A DNA stretch of 64,000 nt from Cryptomeria japonica (lineage: Eukaryota > Streptophyta > Pinopsida > Cupressales > Cupressaceae), in NCBI RefSeq assembly GCF_030272615.1, contig NC_081406.1, positions 218,808,997-218,872,996 on the forward strand, in the 5' to 3' direction. The translations under genes and the position numbers were made by a program. Shown here piece after piece: positions 23,301-33,817 of the stretch (position 1 is the first letter of the stretch; each line of letters begins with the position of its first letter). Below the pieces are notes generated by a model. The model had not been told where the DNA came from and made no database searches. It was given only the letters and a program-made list of their open reading frames with translations.

Positions 23301-26300
23301 GTAGAAGAGAAGCTTAAAAAAAGACATGAGTAGAGGCAGAGAGGTAGAGGTGGAAGGTTTTCTGGAGGAAGATTTCAAGGAGGAAGAGGATATAACATAG
23401 GTAGAGGAACCTATATAGATCAAAACAAGGACAAATAAGTGAGCAAAGAAGGTAATTCATATTGAAAAGATGATAGAAATTTCTACCAGAGGAGAGAACC
23501 AGATGGCTACCGAAATGAGAATTTTGGAAGAGATGATAGAAGACAAGATAAGAGGGTATTTAGAGGAACTTGCTATAAGTGTGGAGGAGAAGGACATCAT
23601 TCTTTTGAGTGTAAGAAGATAGAGAATACCAGGAGAGTAGAAATGGTGGAAGAAAACCCTACCAGATCAGATAACAAATCGTAAGATGGAGAACTGTTGA
23701 TGATGAGGAGAGCTTTGTGTCATATCGGGAGATATGAAGAGCTCTTGCAGAGGAAGAATTTGTCCAAGACCAGATGTAAGGTATCCTATAAGTGCTATAA
23801 AGTTGTTATTGATAGTGGTAGTTCAGATAATTTTGTTTCAAAAAAGATGGTGAATAAGTTGAAATTGGAAAGATTGAGACACCCCAAGCCTTATCAGATA
23901 GCATCGATTCAGGAACATAAGTTGTTAGTAAGTGAACAATGTTTGGTGAAATTGAAAATTGGGAATTATCATGATGAAGTCTTGTGTGATATTATGCCTA
24001 TGGATATTTATCATCTTTTGTGGGGTAGACCTTGGCAGTTTGATAGATAGGCAATACATGAGGGGAGGAAGAATACATACACTCATGTTGGCAATCAGAT
24101 GAAGTAAACCTTGTTTCCCTTAGAGGAGCCTTTGAAGAGTGAAATCTGTATGAATTCTAGGATCTGTTTGGTGGATGGACAAATATTCCTAGATGGATTG
24201 AGACATGAGAGTGTGTGTTTTTTCTTAGTCCCTAAGAATACTAGGAATCCAGAGCATGAAGAAGAACAACCGAAAGAGATAAAAGATTTTCTGATAGAAT
24301 ATGAAGACACCATTTCAGATAATGTGCTTGATGGATTGCCACCTATGAGAAGTATCAGTCATTGCATGGACCTAGTTCCCGGAGCTAGTTTTCCTAACAA
24401 AGTTGCACACAGGATGACACCTACAGAGAATGAAGATCTGAATAGACAAGTGGAGGAGTTGTTGAAGAAAGATTTGATCAAAGAAAGTCTAAGCCCTTAT
24501 GTAGTACCAACAGTATTAGCACCTAATAAGAATGGAGAGCAGAGAATGTGCACTGATTCCAGAGTAATAAACAATATCATAGTGAAATATTGGTTTCCTT
24601 TGCCTAGGATGGATGACATAATGGACTTTTTGAGTGGAGCCAAATACTTTACAAAGATAGACTTGAAGAGTGAATATCATCAGATTAGGATTAGAGAAGG
24701 AGATGAGTGGACGACAACATTCAAGACAAATGAAGGACTGTATGAATGGTTGGTGATACCTTTTGGGTTAACTAATGCATCGAGTACTTTCATGAGGGTG
24801 ATGAATGTGGTATTGAAGAAATTCTTGGGTAAGTTTGTTATTGTATATTTGGATGACATTTTGATTTTCAGTAAGACAAAAGAGGAGCATTTGTTGCATT
24901 TGAGACAAGTTTTGCAGAGGTTGAGAGAAGAAAAGTTGTTGATAAATCTTAAGAAGTGTACTTTCATGAAAGAAGAATTAGTCTATTTGGGATTTGTGAT
25001 ATCTGAGGATGCTTTGAAGATGGACCCTGAGAAACTAAAAGCAATTGTTGAGTGGCCTACATCAGAAAGCATTGGAGATGTAAGATAATTTCATGGATTG
25101 GCTAGTTTCTATCAAAAGTTCATCATAAATTTTAGTTCAGTTTGTAACCCGACAACCGATACCATGAGGGGATATTGGAAGGAATTCAAGTGGACCACTA
25201 GAGAAAAAAGAAGTTTTGAACTGTTGAAATGGAAAGTGACTGATAATCCTGTGTTGGCTTTATCGGATTTCAATAAAGTATTTTAAGTGGATTATGATGC
25301 AAGTGGAACAAAAATAGGAGCAGTCTTGAGTCAGGAAGGGAGAGAAATAGCTTATTTTAGTGATAAATTGAATGATGCCTGGAGGAGATATTTAGTGTAT
25401 GATCAAGATTTTTATGCCATAGTTCAAGCCTTGAAGAAGTGGAGACATTACCTGTTGCCTAGGGAGTTTGTGTTGTGTACGGATCATCAAGCTTTGTAGT
25501 ATTTGAATAATCAGAGTAAGTTAAATCAGAGGCATATGAGATGGGTAGAATTTTTATAGAGTTACACCTTTGTGTTGAAGCATAGAAGTGGTAAATCTAA
25601 CAAAATTGCTAATGCATTGAGTAGGAGAAGGAATTTGTTGACAGAGATGAGAGTGTCAGTATTAGGATTTGAGGAATTGAAGACTTTGTATGATGATGAC
25701 CTGTATATTTTAGAACCTTGGAGAGCATGTAGAGAACCAATTATGGTAGATAGAAGCAAGTGGTTGAATTACTACATTTAGGATGGGATGTTATTAAGAG
25801 GAATATAATTGTGCATACCTAAGAATTCTATAAGGGAGAATCTGATAAAGCAGAAACACAATGGAGGATTAGCCAGACATTTTGGTATTAAAAAAACAAT
25901 AGCATTGGTGAGTGAACATTACTTTTGGCCCCAGATTCATAAGGATGTTAGGAAATATGTGCAAAGTTGTAGAGTTTGTTAAGTTGCAAAGGGTAGTAGT
26001 CAGAATCTGGGATTGTATAAACCTTTGATAGTACCGGTAAGACCTTGGGAGGATATAAGCATGGATTTCATACTTAGATTGCCTAAAACACTAAGAGGGA
26101 ATGATTCTATATTTGTGGTAGTGGATAGATTCTCAAACATGGCTCATTTCATACCTTGTAAGAAGACATCAAATGTATTACATGTAGCAGACCTATTTTT
26201 CAAGGAAGTAGTAAGATTGCATGGATTACCTAAGAGCATAGTTTCATACAGAGACACTAAGCTTGTTGGCTATTTTTGGAGAACACTTTGGAAGAAGATG

Positions 26301-26750
26301 AAGACATATTTGAAGTATAGTTCTACTTTTCATCGACAGACTGATGGACAGACAAAAGTAGTTAACCGAAGCTTTTGGAAATTTGTTGAGATGTTTAGTT
26401 GGAGATAAACCAAAAGTTAGGATTTGATCCTTGCACAAGTAGAGTTTGCCTACAATAATTCAGTAAACAAGAGTACTAGAAGAACATATTTTGAAATTGT
26501 TACCAGAGTACAACCTAGAGGTATATAAAAATTAAGAGATATTAGTAATGAAGACTGGAGAAGTTTAGAAGCAGAAGAATTTGTAGATCAAATGAAAGAA
26601 TTATATATTCAAGTTAAGTGACATTTAAAGGACATGAATAGAAAGTATAAGGAGAAAGAATATGAGAAGAGGAGACATAAGGAATTTGAAGTTGGTGATG
26701 AAGTGATGGTGTATCTAAGAAAAGAAAGATTCTCGATTGGAACTTATAAC
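23301..26750 (+). pseudogene. Z nucleocapsid, protease, RT, RNase H and integrase
   Basis: One frame (frame 0) for 3.4 kb with more than a dozen stops and no frameshift. Knuckle CYKCGGEGHHSFEC near 23571-23612. Protease VIDSGSSDNFV near 23806, with the active DSG kept. RT with FTKIDLKSEYHQIRI and catalytic YLDD (24846-24857). RNase H with DYDASGTKIGAVL and CTDHQAL. Integrase zinc domain with YFWPQIHKDVRKYVQSCRVC, then core D in SMDFILRLP and D in SYRDTKLV (usual SDRDTKFV). The third catalytic residue is Lys: DGQTKVVNR (codon 26355-26357) where the family has DGQTEVVNR. The integrase C-terminus stops at VGTYN-like IGTYN, where element C is inserted. Confidence 0.9.
26746..26750 (+). repeat. 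Target-site duplication of element C, left copy
   Basis: ATAAC here, ATGAC at 31393-31397 (4/5). Removing C rejoins the Z reading SIGTYN to KLQMRKFGP. Confidence 0.8.
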
Positions 26751-27666
26751 TATTGGCAATTGACACTCATCTGGTTTAATTATGTTGTCATTCATGGAAA
26801 CACACATCATTTTGGGTTGGAAACTTAATTGGTACTCATTTGTATTCATGATTTGGAAACCAACATTCAAGTCTTCCAATAGACAAGGGAAACCGGCAAA
26901 CTAGGAACCAGTATATGAGGTCGACTTAGTAGATTGATCCGACAGGTCTACACGGCAACAATCAACGACATCGATCACAAAGTTTAATGTATTTATTTTT
27001 GTCTAGGCCGGCATGTAAATAAATTGTAATATCATTGTAAGCCAACATAAGGAATTAATGTTTATGTTTGGCAAGGGTAATTAAGTCAATCTGGTTAGGT
27101 TATTTTTGATACATATAGAGAGAAGGAATATATAGTGGTGTGATATTGTGAGAGCAATGTCGATCGACTAAATGCAAATATTATATTTTGTAGTTGTTCT
27201 TGGTTATTGGTTTAGAGGTTTGGGATGCAAAGTAAGTTACCGGTACAGATAGTGCTTGAACTGAAACTCATCCAACATAGTAGATGCATTCTCTGAGTTT
27301 AGAATTTTGTTTGTAAACCAATGTTTGGTGTTTGTAGTTAGTGAGGCTCCTTTTGTGATGAGTAGTGCACTCTAGGCTATTGGCCTTCTTGCATGTGCAG
27401 GCCCCTATTGTAATATTTATTCATTTGGCCAGTGGATAAATATTGTGGGTCACCAATCCCACCATGGTTTTTCCTCTTTGAGGTTTTCCACGTATAAATC
27501 TCTATGTTATGGTGTATGTTCTTGTGGTTGCATTATTTCTACTTACTATTATATTCTTTTATGGTTACCGGTTACTAAATTACTTTGTTAATAAGGTTAA
27601 AATTGATCTCATCAGTAGAACACTGATTCACCCCCTCCCCCCTCTTAGTGTTCTTGGATTCCAATA
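26751..27666 (+). repeat. Element C 5' LTR
   Basis: 916 bp, TATTGGCAATTG (mutated from TGTTGGCAATTG) to GGATTCCAATA. A TATATAGTGG near 27130 may be the TATA region. It carries the GTGGGTCACCAATCCCACC and CCCCCTCTTAGTGTTC blocks near its 3' end. Confidence 0.9.
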
Positions 27667-27684
27667 ATTGGTATTAGAGCCTGG
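27667..27684 (+). other. Element C primer binding site
   Basis: ATTGGTATTAGAGCCTGG directly after the 5' LTR; initiator-Met type with one change (C to T). Confidence 0.88.
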
Positions 27685-27734
27685 TACCTTGGAGTAAGTC
27701 TAACAACTTAAGGAAGATCTTGAATCTAGAATCC

Positions 27735-28815
27735 ATGGAGATGAGTTTTGAGAAACAACTTGAAGTAGCACTTGAAGTTGCAAGATGAGTTGAACTTTGC
27801 AAAGGAATTCATTCTTATCCTACAAGAGAGGTTATCATCTGCTCAAGCTAGAAGAAATAAAATTTTACAAAATCAGGATGATGAAGAAAAGAATGCCCTT
27901 AAAGAACAATGTTAGAAGCTGAGTTGGGAGAATACTGTCATGAAGAATGAAATGCAAGCCCTAACCATGCAGATGTCCAAGGATATTGAAGACTAGAAGA
28001 AAAACACATAAAATCTTGGCAAATCTCTGAAAGATAGATCTAAGGAATGCATTAGGCTGGCACATGAGAATGATATGTTGAGAACTGAGCTGGTCCAAAC
28101 CCATAATAATGAGCAAGATTTGGAAAGATTGATAACAGTCCTAAGGGGAGATCTAGATACTGCAAATGAATACAAAGACAAGTTTAAGGACAATTCTACA
28201 AAGATTGATGAGCTATTGAAGGATGAAAGGTGCAAAGGAGACACTAGAGGTCTTGGATTTGAGCATGGAGAAAGCTCTGGTACTACAAATGAAGTTGAAG
28301 CAACCGATCAGAAGGAGAACCCACCTATCAACCAGAACTAGAAATCACCAATAAGGAAACCCAATGCACATAAATTCAATCATAGATGTTTTGTTTGCAA
28401 TAAATTTGGTCATATGGTAAGACATTGTAGAAATAGAGAAAATCAGGATAATAATGTAGTTCTTAGTTAGTGTTCAAATTGTAAGAAATATGGTCATAAG
28501 ACAAAAGATTGTAGAATGAATGTAAAGTGTCATGCATGTGGAAAGTTTGGACATATGGCTAATCAATGCAGGTCAAGGAATTATCAAAGGATACAGTAAA
28601 GAAATTCAAAAAAATAATGTCACTTGCTATGCATGCAACAAAATAGGACATATTGCTAAATTCTATAAAAGCAAGAACAATCCAGTAGGAAATGATGAGA
28701 AAGGAAAACAAAAGGTTGATGATATCTGGAAGGAGCATGAGAGTAAATGGGTTAGGAAATCTAAAGATCAACCATCAGAGACAAACAACTCGGTTACTCA
28801 ACCAGCAGAGTAGAA
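27735..28815 (+). pseudogene. Element C ORF1, coiled coil plus zinc knuckles
   Basis: ATG 27735 (MEMSFEKQLEVALEV), frameshift near 27780, then long coiled coil (ERLSSAQARRNKILQNQD matches B ERISSAQARRKELLQNQD), KIDELLKDER..GLGFEHGESSG, and four knuckles: CFVCNKFGHMVRHC, CSNCKKYGHKTKDC, CHACGKFGHMANQC, and CYACNKIGHIAKFY in another frame with its last Cys lost. Ends near 28813. Several stops. RNA-binding nucleocapsid function is inferred; no capsid domain. Confidence 0.78.
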
Positions 28816-29229
28816 TGATCCTACACTGATAGGAAACTCATCCTATAACTAAGGCATTAGCCCTAGGGGGAGGCAAGTTAATGATAGATCTTGCATTACC
28901 CCTAGTAGCAGTCTAAAAGTTTGTTTTAGATCTCAGATAAGTTAGTCTGAAGGTTTTCTAGTACTAAGCTTATGGATTTTGAATCCGGTATGATAAGCCG
29001 ACAAGCATTTATGTCAATGTGAAGTTAGGGTTTTTGCAAAATAAGAGGGAAACACTAGTTCATTTATGATCACACAACATTTAGAGAAAAGTAGAGAAAG
29101 TTCAAGGTGATTCAAAGCGAGCAAGAAAATTTTCAATAAAATTTCAGTGCATTTAGAGAAAATTTTCAAGAGCTTTCACCGACGAAGGTTGAGATATTTT
29201 ATTAGTTTTCGAGCTATCTTTTGTTTGCA
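28816..29229 (+). other. Element C interval before ORF2
   Basis: About 410 bp with no ORF of note. A PPT-like AGGGGGAGGC is at 28864. Position equals the ORF1-ORF2 interval of A and B. Confidence 0.45.
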
Positions 29230-30380
29230 ATGGCTTTTGGATCAGCTCCTGCTCTGATAGGTTTGGATTCACCGGTTTTGGAATAGAAACTAATAGAGGA
29301 TATTCCTCTGAAAGTATCCTCTATACATAATGTACATAAACCAGTAGATTACACTAAAGTTGTGCATGATAAGTAGGATACACCGAAACAAAACATTTTG
29401 TATATAGAGGTTATTGATGTAGATACAAAAAATAAACAAGATGAAGATATTGAACCTCCGAAAACAAATGTACATACAAATGAGGTTAAGGTTGAGTGGG
29501 TTATTGCACCAAGTGGCGAAGTTACTGGTGCCAGTCAACAGGTTGGAGAGTCTAGTAATTCATTATTGGTACTTGGCTCATCCAGTCAAGTTGATTTTGG
29601 ACAGAGGAATATTGAGCAACTAAGTAGTTTTAAATTGATGTATGTTGCAGCTCAGAAGTTAAGGAAGGAAGGTAAAAAAGACAAGAAATTCATTGAGAAG
29701 GCCATTCCGGTTATATAGGAGCTAGTTCCAAGATACACTAGTTCAGTAGATAGCCCCTCTGGTAAGCTTAAGATTTGACTGAACACATTGCAAAAAAATT
29801 TTAAACTCTTCAACAGATATCAAACCGATAGTTAATAGAGAGAAACAATGTAGCTAGGAAGGTCAGCTGTGACAATATGATCATATTAGACAAGGTGAAG
29901 ATGACAGAGAAATTAACAAAGATTGATGAGGCTCTTAATCAGTGCAGTTGTATATATAGGTCTTGTACTAACATCGAAAAACTTACAGCTGACCTGGAGG
30001 TAAAAACAAAAGTGGCAAAGGCCCGGTTGGAACATCTGGCTAACAATTTTTATGGTACTTAATCATTGACCAGTGCTATTGATGGTCAAATTTTGGTGAC
30101 AAAATCTGAGATATCAACCTTGGAGAAAGATATGGACAGGTTAATCCGGCGAGCTAGGGACTTGAGAGGATTGGTAAGTCCCTAGTTGAACACTTTGTTA
30201 CTTCATAATCGGGAAAGTTTAGAATTGATGAATAAACCCATAGTGGCAGACCTAACTGAAGAAGACTTCATGCATACATTTCTAATGGGTTTGTATCTAT
30301 TTTGGGAAAATTGAAAATCGGTTGGGATACTAACTTAGGATTTTTGAAGGGTGCTTACTCAGATATATTCAAGTACTTCT
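29230..30380 (+). pseudogene. Element C ORF2, internally deleted
   Basis: ATG 29230 (MAFGSAPALIGLDSPVLE) sits where ORF2 starts in A and B, but the text moves almost at once to sequence matching the B linker (YVAAQKLRKEGKK vs MVATQKLMKEGS) and C-terminal coil (SAIDGQILVTKSEISTLEK, DLRGLVSP). The N-terminal helical domain, the TIWVIE block and the NLS-like region are absent, roughly 600 residues. Stops at 29284-29286, 29374, 29716 and later, plus frameshifts near 29870 and 30060-30320. Confidence 0.65.
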
Positions 30381-30576
30381 AGATTCGATAAACACATTAT
30401 TTTTCCCCTCCTTTGTCATTGATATCAAAGGGGAAGTGGTTGTTGTAAAAAATGTTAAGGACATAAGAAGTAAAGTATAGCTCAAGGGGAGCAGGGTTAG
30501 TTTTGGTTATCGGTTTTGGGAGGAACCGGGACAACACTTCAATGATCCAATTTTTCACATGAGTGTTGCCATCAAT

Positions 30577-30591
30577 GCCAAAGGGGGAGAT
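30577..30591 (+). other. Element C polypurine tract
   Basis: GCCAAAGGGGGAGAT directly before the 3' LTR. Confidence 0.88.
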
Positions 30592-31392
30592 TGTTGGCAA
30601 TTGACACTCATCTGGTTTAGTTGTGTTGTCATTGATGGCAACACACATCATTTTGGGTTGGACACTTAATTGGTATTCACCGGTAATCATGATTCAACAA
30701 CCAAAATTCAAGTCATCCGATAGATAAGAGAAACTGACAAACTAGGAACCGGTATGTGAGGCCAATTTAGGAGATTGATCCGACGGGTCTACACAGTAAC
30801 AATCAACGACATCAGTCACAAAGTTTAATGTATTTATTTTTGTCTAGGACAACATGTAAATAAATTGTAATATTATTGTAAGTTGACATAAGGCATTCAT
30901 GTTTATGTTTGGGAAGGGTATTTAAGTCAGTCCAGTTAGGTTATTTTGGATACATATTTTGGACACAGTGAAAATTGGTACAGACAGTGCTTGAACCGGA
31001 ACTCATCCAACATAGCAGATGCATTCTCCGAGTTCACAATTTTGTTTGTAAACTAATATTTGGTGTTTGTAGTCAGTGAGGCTCCTTTTGTGATGAGTAG
31101 TGTGCTCTAGGTTGTTGGCCTTCCTACATGTGTAGGCCCCTATTGTAATATTTATTCATTTGGCCAGTGGATAGATATTGTGGGTTACCAATCCCACCAT
31201 GGTTTTTCTTGAGGTTTTCCACATATAAATCTTTGTGTTATGGTGTATGTTCTTGAGGTGGCATCATTTCTACTTACTGTTATATTGTTTTATGGTTACT
31301 AGATACTTATTTACTTTGTTAATAAGGTTAAAATTGTTTTCACCAGTAGAACACTGATTCACCCCCCCTCTCAGTGTTCTTGGATTCCAACA
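30592..31392 (+). repeat. Element C 3' LTR
   Basis: 801 bp, TGTTGGCAATTG to TTCCAACA. About 110 bp present in the 5' LTR (27115-27240) are missing here near 30960-30990. Confidence 0.9.
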
Positions 31393-31755
31393 ATGACAAG
31401 TTGCAGATGAGAAAGTTTGGACCTTGTAGGATTTTGATAAAGTTGAGTACTGGGAATGCATATGAAGTGGAGCTACCGAATAGTCTGAGTATTTCACCTA
31501 TGTTTAACATTGCAGATCTTCATCATTATCATGAACTAGAATTCATTAAGGATAGTATTGTAGACTTGGAGAAACAGTTACCCTGGAAGGAACCAGATCG
31601 GATTGAAGACATTTTGGATAGTAGAATTGGGCGTAGTACCCGAAGTAGTCAGTATAAGGAGTTTCCTATGAAGTGGAAGGGTTGGCTAGTTGAAGATTCA
31701 TCTTAGATTTCTCAGGCAGAGGTAGACCGCCTTGATTTTCCTCTAGTAAAGTGAG
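31393..31755 (+). pseudogene. Z integrase C-terminus and chromodomain
   Basis: Resumes in frame 0 after element C: KLQMRKFGPCRIL, NAYEVELP, the GPY/F-like region, then RIEDILDSRIGRSTRSSQY, FPMKWKGW and VEDSS-stop-IS. KWKG with (E/D)DSxW is the plant chromovirus chromodomain signature; its Trp is replaced by TAG (31704-31706). Ends at the TGA/TAA near 31753. In the family, chromodomains direct integration to heterochromatin. Confidence 0.8.
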
Positions 31756-31789
31756 AGAATCACTCTTTTTTTCAACAACCCTAGATGTC

Positions 31790-32498
31790 TGATGCAGGAG
31801 CATCCCTGGTTCATAGCAATCTTGCATGAACCAAAAATATTTCCTGTGGAGTTGGATTTTGATTGAATACTTGATCATCTTCCTTATTTCCAAACCATGG
31901 AGCATTTGGATCATTTTCTAGCAAGTTATTGCTACCGGTTTCTGAGATGGTTTTCTGTTACTAGTTACCTAGACCTATTTGCACTAGTGATCTATTAGAT
32001 CCCTTCCATAGCTTGCGGATCCCTGAGCGTTTATTCCAATATTCCTTAGCATGTGGCCAACCCTTTTTTCCATGATCTACACTTCATCCTTTGGATTTTC
32101 CAGAGGAATTTCTTTGGCGGAGGCCAACCTTGTTGGTTTTCTTGTTCTTCGGGTTTTGATCCTTTTTGTTGTTGGGCTGACTGGATCCCCTTAGATAAAA
32201 TAAGTCATTGTAATAGAGCATTAGAATGTAATGAGGAAGTTATACTAAGCATAGAAGATAAATATTAAGATTTGAGGACCTGATTGTGACCTATTCTGTA
32301 TTTTGAGCATGTTTTAGCAGGCCTGTGAGCCGCTTTCTGTAACTTGGTTGTTACCGGTTGGTTGTAATCAATTTTCATGATATAATTTAATCTATTCTAC
32401 ATTCCCTCCATCATGTCCATGTGTTTCTGTTGTGTTTACTCTTGTTGACCGGTCTGGACTAGTCTCTTTGAGGCCCCTCCTAGCCAGTAACTACTTCA
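31790..32498 (+). repeat. Z 3' LTR
   Basis: 709 bp, partner of 21676-22463. The preceding bases have no clean polypurine tract (best AAGTGAGAGAATC near 31750). Confidence 0.88.
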
Positions 32499-32620
32499 GT
32501 ATTGCAGAAGAATTGCATAACACAAAGGTTATCGATGTCAAGAAGGTGTGCATAACATGACTGTTATGCATTATGTGGCCCTTGCAAGTCCATGATGTGA
32601 TCAAGTAAGGAACCAATTTT

Positions 32621-33130
32621 CCTGTAGGCACGTGGGATAAGTGGTGGCCCCTGTGATCCCGCGGCTTGAACTGGTAGACAAAAACTCATCCTGCAGGCGT
32701 GTGGGACAAGAGAATTGAGCGCCCCACCTCCCCGTGATTGGAACTAGTTCAAACATAGTAACTCAGTGGGTGCATGCGATAAGAGAATTGAGGGCCCTTG
32801 CCATCCCATGGTTGGAAGAAGTGTAGAATAAGTCAGCCTGTGGGCACGTACATTAAGGGATTGGTGGGCCCCTACCATCCCAAGGCTGGTGTCGATGTGG
32901 AATAAGTGTTCTAGTGGGAAAGAAGGAAACATTAGTTGACCACCCGCTATTTCATAGTAGGAGCAAGTGGAAAAATGGACATGCAATGGGTGTGCGGGAG
33001 AAGGCACTTGACTATCTGCTATTCAACAACAGTAACTAATGGACAAAAGGAAACCCTATGGGCCCACGTGAAAAGAAGTCTGGTGCATCTTGCTATTCTG
33101 TAACTTGAAAAGCTGGACCAAAAGGCATTT
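32621..33130 (+). repeat. Degenerate tandem repeat, about 72 bp per unit
   Basis: Around seven diverged units start near 32621, 32690, 32767, 32838, 32912, 32985 and 33057. Each has a 'GTGGGC(A)CGTG..A..AAG' start, a 'GG(C)CC.(G)CCATCCC/CTATTC' middle and an 'AACTGGTAG/AGTGGAA' end. Typical of enhancer-type repeats in an LTR U3. Confidence 0.55.
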
Positions 33131-33190
33131 TAGTATCCTGCCATTTTGTATAATGTAAAGAGGGAAGAAAAGAGATTCAACGGGCACGTG
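32629..33190 (+). promoter_or_regulatory. Three G-box (CACGTG) sites in the X LTR
   Basis: CACGTG at 32629-32634, 33065-33070 and 33185-33190. G-boxes bind plant bZIP/bHLH factors. They occur in the array or just after it, upstream of a TATAAA at 33273-33278. Regulatory role inferred. Confidence 0.4.
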
Positions 33191-33272
33191 GGGTGATTGT
33201 GAAATGTGCTAACCGAAGTAGACTGATTGTCCACATGGGCATTGACCAAGTTTGAACCAACAACATGGCATG

Positions 33273-33278
33273 TATAAA
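33273..33278 (+). promoter_or_regulatory. Possible TATA box of the X LTR
   Basis: GTATAAAGCG, about 85 bp after the last G-box. Position fits a U3/R promoter; no transcript evidence. Confidence 0.35.
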
Positions 33279-33812
33279 GCGAGTCAAAAGCTACTTGTCG
33301 AAAGGATGAAACATTATTTTCCTGACCGTTTTGAAGTTTTTGACCAAGTTTGCAACCACATTTTCATGCCGATAAGGAAGATGAATTACGTGGCAGTTGA
33401 CTAGACTTGACCGAGTGATCTGGATGATGAAAATAAAGATATGTGGATTCCAAGTGGTTGAATATGAATGTTGATATGTTGAAGGCGGTTTTTTTTGCAT
33501 TTAAATGAGTTTGTTGTTCATCCTTTTAGGGTAGGTCAACAAAATACATTATTGGCAAATCAACTGCATATGTTTAAAAGGCTCAAGGTGATTGACAAAG
33601 GAAAAATTAAATGTGTTAGACAGATTGATCTTGCTAAAAATAGCAACCTAGTATAGAGAACGTTCAGAAAATCAGAGAAGAGTCATTTAATGAAGATGTT
33701 TGATAGAAGAAAGGAAATCATATGTGCTACAAATAAGATCATAAAGAGAAAAAATGAACTAATTTTAAATGCAGATTTGGAGGGAATAACATTCTTTGAG
33801 GCAAAGTTGATT

Positions 33813-33817
33813 GTGCA
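33813..33817 (+). repeat. Target-site duplication of copia W, left copy
   Basis: GTGCA, repeated exactly at 41052-41056. Confidence 0.92.

Larger units (their letters stand above)
26751..31392 (+). mobile_element. Non-autonomous copia-type element C
   Basis: Plus-strand member of the B family: LTRs 26751-27666 and 30592-31392, PBS, ORF1, shortened ORF2, PPT. TSD ATAAC/ATGAC. Inserted in the integrase C-terminal region of chromovirus Z. No polymerase or integrase. At 4.6 kb it is about 2 kb shorter than A or B (without Y) because most of ORF2 is missing. Confidence 0.9.
21676..32498 (+). mobile_element. Ty3/gypsy chromovirus Z
   Basis: LTRs 21676-22463 and 31790-32498 with PBS, gag, PR-RT-RH-IN and a C-terminal chromodomain-like end, all plus strand; interrupted by element C. 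Flanking 5-mers AGATT (21671-21675) and GTATT (32499-32503) match only 3/5, so the TSD is eroded. RT before integrase and the chromodomain place it among plant chromoviruses (Tekay/Reina/Galadriel type; clade not determined). Inactive. Confidence 0.9.
32499..33817 (+). repeat. X 3' LTR, second segment
   Basis: Unique sequence between Z and W that best fits the X LTR U3 region. No gene; short ORFs here are not coding. It holds a degenerate tandem array (32621-33130) and three CACGTG motifs. Assignment to X is inferred from position and from the LTR-like end at 41837. Confidence 0.6.

Noticed and set aside
26751-27666. Reading of chromovirus Z continuing as VMVYLRKERFSIGTYNYWQLTLIW
   Set aside because: The last residues come from the element C LTR; the real continuation starts at 31393.
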